A stretch of DNA of 64,000 nt from positions 2,232,001 through 2,296,000 of the forward strand of contig CAWKKD010000005.1 of NCBI GenBank assembly GCA_963850195.1, written 5' to 3'. This document shows, in pieces, positions 1 through 7,145 of this stretch. The stretch is from Actinoallomurus sp963850195. Lineage in GTDB: Bacteria; Actinomycetota; Actinomycetes; Streptosporangiales; Streptosporangiaceae. Positions within the stretch are counted from its first letter, which is position 1, and every line of letters starts with the position of its first letter. Below the pieces are notes generated by a model. It was given only the letters and a program-made list of their open reading frames with translations, was not told the origin of the DNA and searched no databases. The position numbers were made by a program, and so were the translations under genes.

Positions 1-159
1 CTCCCCCAGCGAGCCGTTGGGGCACACGCCGTCGCACCCGGAGTCCACGAGGTGCCGTATGTGCGCGGCGTACCGGTCGAGGTCCACGGACCGGTCGTCG
101 CGCAGGGGCAGCGCGGTGGCGACCATGATGCCCTGCCAGGGGCTGCGGGAGGTGCTCAC
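1..159 (-). CDS. DapA/DHDPS-family lyase or deaminase, N-terminal part only
   Basis: The first 53 codons are present and the gene runs off the left edge. The GTG start (V-S-T-S-R-S-P-W-Q-G) lies in a 4-bp GTGA overlap with the stop of the flavoprotein gene upstream, so it is the last visible gene of the operon. The residues MVATALPLRDDRSVDLDRYA and CDGVCPNGSLGE match the start of the TIM barrel of the dihydrodipicolinate synthase superfamily, which uses a Schiff-base lysine further on. Beside a three-subunit D-hydroxyproline-dehydrogenase-like enzyme, the best inference is 1-pyrroline-4-hydroxy-2-carboxylate deaminase, giving 2-oxoglutarate semialdehyde. The catalytic lysine lies outside the window, so the exact reaction is not shown. 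Confidence 0.75.
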   Translation of the reverse strand, partial: MSTSRSPWQGIMVATALPLRDDRSVDLDRYAAHIRHLVDSGCDGVCPNGSLGE

Positions 160-1520
160 GTGCTCTCCTTCGTCGGTGCGTCGGGTGGGTCCGCCGCGAG
201 GTCCCCGAGCCGTACGGGCCAGGCGATCGGGCGGCGCTCGATGCCGCGCAGCTCGTCGGCGTCCGGTTCGCGCCCGCTCGCGGCGGCGGTCAGGCAGGCC
301 GTGGCGTAGCCGCAGATCCGGCCCTGGCACCGGCCCATCCCGGCGCGGCAGAGCAGTTTGGCCGACCGCGGGTCGCCGGCGCCGAGGTGGATCGCCGCCG
401 TGAGCTCCCCGAGGGTGACCTCCTCGCAGCGGCAGACGATCGTGTCGTCGCGCAGCCGCGTGGTCCAGCCGTCGCGTACCGGATAGGCCTGTTTGAGGGC
501 GATGGCGAAGTCCCGCAGCGTCCGCCGCCGCCCCAGCAGGCGGCGCAGGCGCCCCGGCGCGGGCGGTATGCCGCCGAGGTCCGTGGCGAGGGCCAGGCCG
601 GCGAGCTCGCCCTCGACGCGTGAGAGCCGCGCGCCGCCGACGCCGGTGGTCTCCCCCGCCGCGTACACGCCGGGCACGCTCGTGCGCTGGCCCACGTCGG
701 CCTCCGCGACCAGGCTGCCGTCGGCGTCGACACGGGTGGCGCAGCCGAGCTGCAAGGGCAGCTCGAGCCGGGGCGTGAAGCCGTACCCGACCGCGACCGC
801 GTCGCACGGCACGAGGCGCTCGCTCACCGGCAACCACGCGGCGTCGAGGCGGGCGACCGTGACCGCCTCGACGGTGCCGTCGCCGTGCGCGGCCACCACG
901 GCGTGGCCGGTGCGGTACGGGATGCGGTGGCGGGCGAGGGCGGCCACGTAGCCGGCGCTCTCGGCGGCCCGGCTCGGGCTGCGCGCGATGTCCCGTGCGA
1001 ACCCGTACGGCCGGTTGCCCTCGAAGACGCCCGCGACACGCGCGCCGGCGGCGGCCAGCCCGGTCGCGACCGGCAGCAGGAACGGCCCGGTTCCGGCGAC
1101 GACGACGCGGGACCCGGCCGTGACGAGGTCGCCCTTGAGCAGGGCCTGCGCGCCGCCCGCGGTCAGCACACCGGGCAGCTCCCAGCCGGGGAAGGGCAGC
1201 GACCGGTCGTGCGCCCCTGCCGCGATCACCAGCGCACGTGCACGTACGGTCACCGGGCGCTCGTCGCGGTCACCCGCGAGGGCGTGCGCGGCGAACCCGG
1301 GTTCGATGTGCCAGACCCGGTGCGAGGGCAGGTACGTCAGCCGGTCGTGCGCGGGGACGAGGCCGTCCGGCACGCTCCCGCCCGGGTGGTGCCGGTGGAA
1401 CTGGCCGCCGGGCCGGCTCCCGGCGTCGAGCAGGACGACGTCCAGGCCCGCCTCGGCGACCGTGAGGGCCGCGGCGAGGCCCGCCGGCCCCGCACCGACC
1501 ACCGCGACGTCATACGCCAT
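156..1520 (-). CDS. FAD/NAD-binding dehydrogenase alpha subunit with BFD-like [2Fe-2S] domain
   Basis: A 454-aa flavoprotein. The N-terminus has a Rossmann dinucleotide motif (VAVVGAGPAGLAAALTVAEA) and the body is a pyridine-nucleotide-disulfide oxidoreductase fold. Near residues 370-430 is a BFD-like [2Fe-2S] domain with four cysteines (C-R-C-E-E, then L-C-R-A-G-M-G-R-C-Q-G-R-I-C). This architecture is that of the alpha subunit of D-hydroxyproline dehydrogenase, octopine/nopaline oxidase and HcnB. The gene overlaps the small ferredoxin-like subunit upstream by 11 bp and the DapA-like gene downstream by 4 bp, so all are translated together. The physiological substrate (cis-4-hydroxy-D-proline versus another imino acid) is inferred from the neighbours. 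Confidence 0.85.
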   Translation of the reverse strand: MAYDVAVVGAGPAGLAAALTVAEAGLDVVLLDAGSRPGGQFHRHHPGGSVPDGLVPAHDRLTYLPSHRVWHIEPGFAAHALAGDRDERPVTVRARALVIAAGAHDRSLPFPGWELPGVLTAGGAQALLKGDLVTAGSRVVVAGTGPFLLPVATGLAAAGARVAGVFEGNRPYGFARDIARSPSRAAESAGYVAALARHRIPYRTGHAVVAAHGDGTVEAVTVARLDAAWLPVSERLVPCDAVAVGYGFTPRLELPLQLGCATRVDADGSLVAEADVGQRTSVPGVYAAGETTGVGGARLSRVEGELAGLALATDLGGIPPAPGRLRRLLGRRRTLRDFAIALKQAYPVRDGWTTRLRDDTIVCRCEEVTLGELTAAIHLGAGDPRSAKLLCRAGMGRCQGRICGYATACLTAAASGREPDADELRGIERRPIAWPVRLGDLAADPPDAPTKEST

Positions 1521-1758
1521 CGGAGGCCTCCACGACGTCTCCCGGGCGTGCCTCCACGGCGCAGGCGCGCTGGGCGGGACGGCCGTTCACGGTGACGAGG
1601 CACTCGAAGCAGGCGCCGATCCCGCAGTACAGGCCGCGCGGCGCTCCGAGCGCGTGGGTGGTGCGCCAGGAGCGGATCCCGGCGGTCAGCAGCGCCGCGC
1701 CGATACTCTGGCCCGGCCGGATCGCGACCGGCCGCCCCTCGAAGGTGATCTCGGTCAT
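1510..1758 (-). CDS. [2Fe-2S] ferredoxin-like small subunit of the dehydrogenase
   Basis: An 82-aa protein of the Fer2_4 type found as the gamma subunit (HcnA-like) of three-subunit D-hydroxyproline or opine dehydrogenases. The cysteine cluster is C-G-I-G-A-C-F-E-C at residues 45-53, with a distal cysteine in Q-R-A-C. It would pass electrons between the two flavoprotein subunits. The ATG at 1758 overlaps the TGA of the beta subunit (ATGA). A longer open frame runs upstream but lies wholly inside that gene and is not used. Confidence 0.85.
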   Translation of the reverse strand: MTEITFEGRPVAIRPGQSIGAALLTAGIRSWRTTHALGAPRGLYCGIGACFECLVTVNGRPAQRACAVEARPGDVVEASDGV

Positions 1759-2897
1759 GTCGGGCTCCCGAAGCGTTCGGGGCGGAAGGGGCTCAGGTCG
1801 AGGTCGGGTTCGGCCCCGGTGAGGATCTGGGCCAGCAGGTGGCCGGTCGCGGCGGCGAGGCCGACGCCCGCGCCCTCGTGCCCGCAGGCGTGCAGCAGGC
1901 CCTCGGCACGCGGGTCGGGCCCGATGACGGGCAGGTGGTCCGGGCAGTACGGGCGGAACCCGCAGTAGGCGCGGATGGCCGTCACGTCCGCGAGCGCGGG
2001 GAAGAGCGCGATCGCCTGCCGGGCGAGGTGGCGCAGCACCGGGACCGAGGTCGTACGGTCGAAGCCGACCCGCTCGCGGCTGGCGCCGATCAGCACCGTG
2101 CCCGCGCGCGTGCCCTCGATGACCGGCGAGGTCTCCAGGCCCTCCTCCTCGCTGGCGACGTTCGCGACGTACTCGGCGGCGTACACCTTGTGCCGTATCA
2201 GCGGCGGCAGCGGCTCGGTGACCAGGACGAACCCGCGCCGGGGCAGGATCGGCACCCGTACGCCGGCGAGCGCCGCGACGTCGCCGCCCCACGTACCGGC
2301 CGCGTTGACGACCGCGCCGGCCTCGAGGTCACCGTGGTCGGTGCGCACGCCGGTGATCCGCTCTCCCGACCGCAGGAACCCGGTGACGGTCACGCCGGTA
2401 CGTACCTCGGCGCCGGAGGCGCGCAGCAGGTGCGCGGCGGCGAGCATCGGCTGGACCTGCGCGTCCTGCGAGTAGAGGACGCCACCGGCCAGGCCGGGCG
2501 CGAGGTGCGGTTCGTGGGCGGCCAGCTCGTCCGCCGCGACCGGTACGGCCTCGACGCCGTCCGCGCGTTGCAGGGCGGCGAGCGCTCCGAGGGCCGTGGC
2601 GCCGTCACCGGTCGCCGCGACGACCAGGCCGCCCTTGGCCTCGTACTCGATGGCGGTACCGAGCCCGTCGCGGGCGGCGAGGTCGCGCCACAGCCGCGTG
2701 GACAGCAGGGCCAGGTCGAGCTCGGGACCGGGCTCCTTGTCGGAGACGAGGATGTTGCCCTCTCCGGCGCCGGTCGTCCCGCCGGCGACCGGCCCGCGGT
2801 CGACGACGGAGACGGTCAGGCCGGCACCGGCGGCGTGGAGGGCGCACGCCGCCCCGACGACGCCCGCGCCGATGACCAGCACGTCCGTCCTGCGCAT
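1755..2897 (-). CDS. FAD-dependent amino/imino-acid dehydrogenase beta subunit (DAO family)
   Basis: A 380-aa D-amino-acid-oxidase-fold flavoprotein (DAO, PF01266). The ADP-binding motif is near the N-terminus (VLVIGAGVVGAACALHAAGA), and a glycine-rich FAD signature lies near the C-terminus (ACGHEGAGVGLAAATGHLLA). Length and fold match HcnC/OoxB-type beta subunits, the site of substrate oxidation. It is first in the operon beta-gamma-alpha-dapA. The open frame extends far upstream through xseA in antisense, but the ATG at 2897 starts exactly at the Rossmann fold, so it is chosen. The divergent 75-bp gap to xseA holds a palindrome that may be the operator. Confidence 0.85.
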   Translation of the reverse strand: MRRTDVLVIGAGVVGAACALHAAGAGLTVSVVDRGPVAGGTTGAGEGNILVSDKEPGPELDLALLSTRLWRDLAARDGLGTAIEYEAKGGLVVAATGDGATALGALAALQRADGVEAVPVAADELAAHEPHLAPGLAGGVLYSQDAQVQPMLAAAHLLRASGAEVRTGVTVTGFLRSGERITGVRTDHGDLEAGAVVNAAGTWGGDVAALAGVRVPILPRRGFVLVTEPLPPLIRHKVYAAEYVANVASEEEGLETSPVIEGTRAGTVLIGASRERVGFDRTTSVPVLRHLARQAIALFPALADVTAIRAYCGFRPYCPDHLPVIGPDPRAEGLLHACGHEGAGVGLAAATGHLLAQILTGAEPDLDLSPFRPERFGSPT

Positions 2898-2906
2898 GAT
2901 CTGTAA

Positions 2907-2917
2907 AATGTCACATT
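2907..2917. promoter_or_regulatory. Palindrome AATGT-C-ACATT upstream of the dehydrogenase operon
   Basis: A perfect 11-bp palindrome with an odd centre lies 10 bp before the ATG of the beta subunit. The TGT-N-ACA core resembles operators of FadR/GntR-type regulators, which often control hydroxyproline and amino-acid catabolism. No regulator gene is visible beside it. Confidence 0.35.
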
Positions 2918-2959
2918 GCTCAGGGCGCGGACAAGGGGGCCACGCTCGCCCGGTGGCGC

Positions 2960-2965
2960 TAGTGT
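2960..2965 (+). promoter_or_regulatory. -10 hexamer TAGTGT of a probable leaderless xseA promoter
   Basis: TAGTGT lies 7 nt before the xseA ATG, and no purine-rich ribosome-binding site is visible. This spacing puts the transcription start at or next to the A of the start codon, a common leaderless arrangement in actinomycetes. Confidence 0.45.
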
Positions 2966-2972
2966 TCCCGCC

Positions 2973-4178
2973 ATGGCGCTGGAGACCTCGCCGGAGTCGC
3001 CGACCCCGGTACGCACCGTCCTGCAGCTCATCGGTGGCTGGATCGGCAAGCTCGGCCGCATCTGGGTCGAGGGGCAGATCACCGAGCTGAACCGCCGGGC
3101 CGGCACCGTCTACTTCACGCTCCGCGACCCGGTCGCCAACGTGTCGGTACGCGTCGTGTGCCCGCGCGCCGTCTGCGACAACGCGGGCCCCGCGGTCATC
3201 GACGGCGCGCGCGTCGTGGTGCACACCAAGCCGGACTTCTACATCAACCGTGGATCGTTCGCGCTGTCCGCGCTGGAGATCCGGCCCGTCGGCGTCGGCG
3301 AGCTGCTCGCGCGGCTCGCGCGGCTGAAGCGCGTGCTGACCTCCGAGGGCCTGTTCAACGCCGACCGCAAGCGGCCCCTGCCGTTCCTGCCGGGCACGAT
3401 CGGGCTGATCTGCGGCCGCGACTCCGCCGCCGAACGCGACGTGCTGGAGAACGCCCGGCGCCGCTGGCCGGCCGTGCGCTTCAAGGTCGAGAACACCGCC
3501 GTGCAGGGCTCGTACGCGGTCAACGAGGTCATGGACGCCCTCTCCCGGCTCGACGCCGACCGCGAGGTCGAGGTGATCATCATCGCGCGCGGCGGCGGCT
3601 CGCTGGAGGACCTGCTGCCCTTCTCCGACGAGGCCCTCGTACGTGCGGTCGCGGCCACGCGTACCCCGGTGATCTCCGCGATCGGCCACGAGCAGGACGC
3701 CCCGCTGCTGGACCACGTCGCCGACATGCGCGCCTCGACGCCCACGGACGCCGCCAAGAAGGCCGTCCCCGACGTGCGCGAGCAGCTCACGCTCGTCCGC
3801 CAGCTCCGCGACCGAGGGCGGCGCTGCCTGGCCGGGCGCGTCGAGCGCGAGGTGCAGTGGCTGGCCGGCGTCCGTTCCCGGCCCGCGCTCGCCGATCCCG
3901 TACGCGAGGTCGAGCGCCAGGCCGAGGCGGTCGAGACGCTGCGCGACCGCACGCGCCGCTGCCTGTCCTCCGCGCTCGACCGTGCCTCCGACGACCTGCG
4001 GCACACGCGGGCGCGGCTCGTGGCGCTGTCCCCCGCCGCGACGCTCGAGCGCGGCTACGCCATCGTGCAGCGCGCCGACGAGTCGGTCGTACGCGCGGCG
4101 GCCGACGTCGGCAAGGACGACAAGCTGCTCGTCCGATTCGCGGACGGCCGGATCACGGTACGCACGGATTCGGTGTGA
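2973..4178 (+). CDS. xseA: Exodeoxyribonuclease VII large subunit
   Basis: A 401-aa large catalytic subunit of ExoVII, which degrades single-stranded DNA to oligonucleotides. The N-terminus (residues about 15-110) is an OB fold (LGRIWVEGQITELNRRAGTV). The nuclease domain follows with family motifs GTIGLICGRDSAAERDVLEN, VEVIIIARGGGSLEDLLPF and TPVISAIGHEQDAPLLDHVA. The C-terminal half is a long charged coiled coil that binds XseB. The ATG at 2973 is preceded by a -10-like hexamer rather than a Shine-Dalgarno. xseB is 1.3 kb downstream, separated by a zinc-ribbon gene and an opposing acetyltransferase gene, so the pair is not a simple operon here. Confidence 0.95.
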   Translation: MALETSPESPTPVRTVLQLIGGWIGKLGRIWVEGQITELNRRAGTVYFTLRDPVANVSVRVVCPRAVCDNAGPAVIDGARVVVHTKPDFYINRGSFALSALEIRPVGVGELLARLARLKRVLTSEGLFNADRKRPLPFLPGTIGLICGRDSAAERDVLENARRRWPAVRFKVENTAVQGSYAVNEVMDALSRLDADREVEVIIIARGGGSLEDLLPFSDEALVRAVAATRTPVISAIGHEQDAPLLDHVADMRASTPTDAAKKAVPDVREQLTLVRQLRDRGRRCLAGRVEREVQWLAGVRSRPALADPVREVERQAEAVETLRDRTRRCLSSALDRASDDLRHTRARLVALSPAATLERGYAIVQRADESVVRAAADVGKDDKLLVRFADGRITVRTDSV

Positions 4179-4215
4179 GCACCGCCTCACAGCCGCGCGA
4201 TCTGTTCCCCCACAT

Positions 4216-4228
4216 GACGTGTGTCACA
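4216..4228. promoter_or_regulatory. Palindrome CGTGTG-T-CACACG
   Basis: A perfect 13-bp palindrome with an odd centre, followed by a -10-like TAGGGT, in the gap between xseA and the Q-rich zinc-ribbon gene. It could be an operator; nothing identifies the protein. Confidence 0.3.
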
Positions 4229-4311
4229 CGGATAGGGTTTTCTGGCTGATCCGGCCGGTATCGACCGCCGGGCATCGCGACACACCGATCTCGGCGTCGA
4301 AGGAACCCTCC

Positions 4312-4971
4312 GTGACCCAGCCTCCGCAGTACCAGCAGCCCTGGCCCGGCCAGCCCTACCAGCAGCAGCCCTACCTGCAGGGCCAGCAGCCGTACGCGCA
4401 GCCCTACCAGCAGCCGTACGCCCAGCCCGGCCAGGTTCAGGGTCAGCCGCCGTACCAGCAGCCCTACGGCCAGCCGTACCAGCAGCCGCAGGCGCAGCCA
4501 GGCCAGCAGCCGTACGGGCAGCCGGGCCCGCAGCAGTACCCGCCGTACCAGCAGCAGGGCGGGCCGATGCCCTCCGGCGACCAGTGCCGTCTCTGCGGGA
4601 GCGGGCCGGCCGCGCCGGCGACGTTCCGCGGGGTCGTCGGCGCCGTGATGATGCACACGATCTGGACCGCGCGCGGACCGTTCTGCCGTGACTGCGGGCT
4701 CGCGACGTTCCGCCGTCAGACGGCCAAGACCCTCACGGGCGGCTGGTTCAGCGTCGGCGCGCTGATCCTGTCGCCGTTCTTCCTGCTGATGAATCTCGCC
4801 GCCCGCGGCAAGGTCACCGCGCTGCCGGCGCCGCAGCGGGCCCCGGGCATGCAGGGTCCGGCGCCCCTGGACCCGGGCAAGCCGGTGTTCCTGCGGCCGG
4901 GCCCGTACCTGTACCCGGCCGTGGCGTTCGTCGTCCTTCTCGTGGTGATCGTGGGCAATCTGTCGAAGTGA
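4312..4971 (+). CDS. Membrane protein with Gln/Pro/Tyr-rich tail and zinc ribbon, unknown function
   Basis: A 219-aa protein. Residues 1 to about 85 are low complexity, built of QPY, QQPY and GQ units. A four-cysteine zinc ribbon follows (C-R-L-C-G and C-R-D-C-G, about 34 residues apart). Two hydrophobic segments come next, one in SVGALILSPFFLLMNLAA and one at the very C-terminus (AVAFVVLLVVIVGN). The GTG at 4312 has a GAAGGA ribosome-binding site. Such tails occur in actinomycete membrane proteins of unknown role. No enzyme motif is seen. Confidence 0.75.
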   Translation: MTQPPQYQQPWPGQPYQQQPYLQGQQPYAQPYQQPYAQPGQVQGQPPYQQPYGQPYQQPQAQPGQQPYGQPGPQQYPPYQQQGGPMPSGDQCRLCGSGPAAPATFRGVVGAVMMHTIWTARGPFCRDCGLATFRRQTAKTLTGGWFSVGALILSPFFLLMNLAARGKVTALPAPQRAPGMQGPAPLDPGKPVFLRPGPYLYPAVAFVVLLVVIVGNLSK

Positions 4972-4975
4972 CGGA

Positions 4976-5446
4976 CTAGGACTTGCGGCTGAGCGTGGGG
5001 TCGGCGTGGTCGACGAAGCCGAGGGCGCGGTACAGCGGCATCCCGTCGGGGCTGGCGTTCAGGTCCACGCGCTGGACGCCCTGGTCAGTGAACCAGGCCA
5101 GCAGCTCCTCCATGATCGCCCGGCTGTGGCCGCGCCTGCGGTGCGCCGGGTCCGTGATGACGCCGAACACGTGGCCGATCAGGCCGCTCCGGTTGTACGG
5201 GCTCGGCAGCCGCTGGTCGATCACGCCGATGCCGCAGGCGGCCAGGCCCTCGCCGGTGCCGTCGATGACGAGGATCCGCGTCGTCGCGGTGCCGAGCCTG
5301 CGGGCGAGCGCGGCGGCGCAGTCCTCGCGCCACCCGTCGCCGCCGGGCTGCGCTCCCCACAGGCCGACAAGGGAGTCGAACAGCAGGCCGCGCAGGCGTA
5401 CGAGCTCGGGGATGTCGGCGCCGGCGGCGGTCCGTACGGGAGGCAT
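4976..5446 (-). CDS. GNAT-family N-acetyltransferase
   Basis: A 156-aa single-domain GNAT protein. The acetyl-CoA-binding motif A is visible as GHVFGVITDPAHRRRGHSRA (R/Q-x-x-G-x-G/A variant RRRGHSR) around residues 100-120, followed by MEELLAWFTDQGVQRVDLNA and the late F/Y-LGF segment YRALGFVDHADPTL. The substrate is unknown. The ATG lies 7 nt after a TAGGAT hexamer on its own strand, so its mRNA may be leaderless. It faces xseB divergently over only 50 bp. Confidence 0.85.
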   Translation of the reverse strand: MPPVRTAAGADIPELVRLRGLLFDSLVGLWGAQPGGDGWREDCAAALARRLGTATTRILVIDGTGEGLAACGIGVIDQRLPSPYNRSGLIGHVFGVITDPAHRRRGHSRAIMEELLAWFTDQGVQRVDLNASPDGMPLYRALGFVDHADPTLSRKS

Positions 5447-5453
5447 GGCCTCG

Positions 5454-5459
5454 ATCCTA
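5454..5459 (-). promoter_or_regulatory. -10 hexamer TAGGAT for the GNAT gene
   Basis: TAGGAT on the minus strand ends 7 nt before the acetyltransferase ATG, with no Shine-Dalgarno between, suggesting a leaderless transcript. Confidence 0.45.
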
Positions 5460-5483
5460 GGACGGCACGTCCTCGCGTCCCCA

Positions 5484-5489
5484 TAGGGT
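5484..5489 (+). promoter_or_regulatory. -10 hexamer TAGGGT for xseB
   Basis: TAGGGT lies 7 nt before the xseB GTG and no Shine-Dalgarno is visible, again suggesting a leaderless start. With the divergent hexamer at 5454-5459 the two promoters share about 50 bp. Confidence 0.45.
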
Positions 5490-5496
5490 TGGTGCC

Positions 5497-5736
5497 GTGA
5501 CGGAGGAGAAACCAGAGCTGTCCTATGAGCAGGCCCGCGACGAGCTGACCGACGTCGTACGTCGCCTGGAGGCGGGCGGACTCACCCTGGAGGAGTCGCT
5601 CACGCTCTGGCAGCGCGGCGAGAAGCTCGCCGGCATCTGCGAGGAGTGGCTCGAGGGCGCCCGCGCGCGGCTCGCCGCGGCCATGGCCGAACGCGCCGAG
5701 CCCGGTGCGGGCTCGGCGGAGAGCACGCCCTTCTAG
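5497..5736 (+). CDS. xseB: Exodeoxyribonuclease VII small subunit
   Basis: A 79-aa helical small subunit of ExoVII, the usual size. The family signature LSYEQARDELTDVVRRLEAGGLTLEESL followed by LWQRGEKLAGICEEWLEGARARL is intact. Several copies bind the coiled coil of XseA. The GTG start lies 7 nt after a -10-like hexamer. Its TAG stop shares the palindrome CTAG (5733-5736) with the stop codon of the convergent DUF4245 gene. Confidence 0.95.
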   Translation: MTEEKPELSYEQARDELTDVVRRLEAGGLTLEESLTLWQRGEKLAGICEEWLEGARARLAAAMAERAEPGAGSAESTPF

Positions 5737-6359
5737 GACTTGGGCTGGGCCCGGAGCGCGGTGGCCAGGACGGCCAGCTCGTCGTAGGACGCCGTGCCGG
5801 TGACCACGATCGTGAGGCCCGCCACGGTGCGGACCAGCGAGCGCTGCTTCTTGTCCTTGCGGAACGTCCGGTTCCAGGTCGCGCCGGCGATCTGGACCGA
5901 GCCATCGGGGCGCCCCTGGCTCGTCATGCGGTCGACGAATCCTCCGTCGCCGCCCGGCCGCTCGTTGCTCTCCTCCAGCGCGGCGTACTCCTTGCCCGGC
6001 GTGTAGAAGCCCAGGTGCCATGCGATCGGGCCGCCCGCCTTGCCACTCAGCCGCGAGCTGGTCGGGTACCAGGCCGACGGGAGCCCCTGCGGCGCCTGCG
6101 GGGTGTACGGCGCGACGGCCCGCAGGCCGGTCAGGTCGCCGGTGTAGTCGATGCGCGGAGTGGTCCCGGAGTGCCGGGTCGGGTTGACCAGCATCACCAT
6201 GCCGACGATCACCAGGCAGGACAGCATCGCGACGGCGAACCCCGGCACGCCCGAGGTCAGCCGCCGGTAGACCGACGGCGAGACCACGATGGGGCCCTCG
6301 GGCTCCGGCTCGCGCGTGGCTGTGGCCGTGCCGGTCGTCTCCTCAGGCACGTCGGTCAC
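5733..6359 (-). CDS. DUF4245 membrane-anchored protein
   Basis: A 208-aa protein with an acidic N-terminal cytoplasmic tail, one membrane span (GFAVAMLSCLVIVGMVMLV, about residues 42-60) and an extracytoplasmic domain ending in IVVTGTASYDELAVLATAL. DUF4245 proteins recur beside xseB, glpX and fumarase genes in actinobacteria, which is exactly the context here. Function is unknown. Its start lies inside the 3' end of the upstream TetR gene (17-bp overlap). Confidence 0.85.
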   Translation of the reverse strand: MTDVPEETTGTATATREPEPEGPIVVSPSVYRRLTSGVPGFAVAMLSCLVIVGMVMLVNPTRHSGTTPRIDYTGDLTGLRAVAPYTPQAPQGLPSAWYPTSSRLSGKAGGPIAWHLGFYTPGKEYAALEESNERPGGDGGFVDRMTSQGRPDGSVQIAGATWNRTFRKDKKQRSLVRTVAGLTIVVTGTASYDELAVLATALRAQPKS

Positions 6360-6954
6360 GCGTGCGCTCCATGCCGGAGATGATCGTCAGGACGTCGTCG
6401 GCGAGACGGCGTGAGGCCTCCTCGTCCTCCGACAGCGAGACCTCGGAGACGGCGCCGGACATCGCGCCGGTCAGCACGACCACGAGCGCCTCGTCGACCT
6501 CGCCGTCGCCGGAGTCGAACAGGGCGGCGTTGCGGCGCGCCCAGGTGCGGAGCCGGTCGCGCAGGACCCGGTCGAACCCGGGAGGCCCGTCGCCGGAGAG
6601 GAAGAGCCGCGCCAGGTCGGGCTCGGCGAGGCAGCCGTCGAGGTAGGCGCGCGCGCCGGCGATGAACAGCCGCATCGGGTCGGTCTCGCCCTGGTCGCGC
6701 ACCACGTGCACGGCGTCGCGGGTGCGCTCCTGCTGGCGGGTCTGGAACTCCTCGAACAGCGTCAGGTAAAGGTCGGCCTTGCCGCTGAAGTGGTGGTAGA
6801 GGCTGCCGACGCTAGCGCCCGCCTTGGCCACGATGTCGGTCACCGCCGCCTGGGCGAACCCGGAGACCGAAAAGACCTCACGGGCCGCGGCCAGTAGGGC
6901 ACCTCGGGTGGCGGCGCCCCGGTCGGAGGTGCGCGGGAGGTTTTCGATGCTCAC
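6343..6954 (-). CDS. TetR/AcrR-family transcriptional regulator
   Basis: A 203-aa regulator. The N-terminal helix-turn-helix (residues about 10-60) reads ALLAAAREVFSVSGFAQAAV then TDIVAKAGASVGSLYHHFSG, the canonical TetR signature. The rest is an all-helical ligand domain. The GTG at 6954 has AGGAG nine bases upstream; an ATG 17 codons earlier lacks a ribosome-binding site. It overlaps the DUF4245 gene by 17 bp and so is probably co-transcribed with it. Target genes are unknown. Confidence 0.85.
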   Translation of the reverse strand: MSIENLPRTSDRGAATRGALLAAAREVFSVSGFAQAAVTDIVAKAGASVGSLYHHFSGKADLYLTLFEEFQTRQQERTRDAVHVVRDQGETDPMRLFIAGARAYLDGCLAEPDLARLFLSGDGPPGFDRVLRDRLRTWARRNAALFDSGDGEVDEALVVVLTGAMSGAVSEVSLSEDEEASRRLADDVLTIISGMERTRDRRA

Positions 6955-7145
6955 TGACGCGCTCCTGGCCGTCTCGGGGACGCGTACGGCGTCGGCTGAG
7001 CGCACGATGTGCGGCGTGGCGCCGAACTCGTTGCGCGCCCGCCGGATCGCCGCTGGATTTCACTGGTCATTACGGCCCTAGATTACGCCCTGTCTGCTCT
7101 GAAATACGATCGATGGAGAGAGCTACCAGGAAGGCCTGCATCGCC

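Noticed and set aside
1755..4190. An 811-codon open frame on the minus strand spanning the flavoprotein gene and all of xseA
   Set aside because: Its first 430 codons are antisense to xseA and have no family resemblance; the real gene starts at 2897 at the Rossmann motif.
4312..4600. Tandem QPY-coding repeats as a possible mobile or CRISPR-like repeat
   Set aside because: They are in-frame codon repeats inside a protein gene, with no spacers and no uniform unit length.
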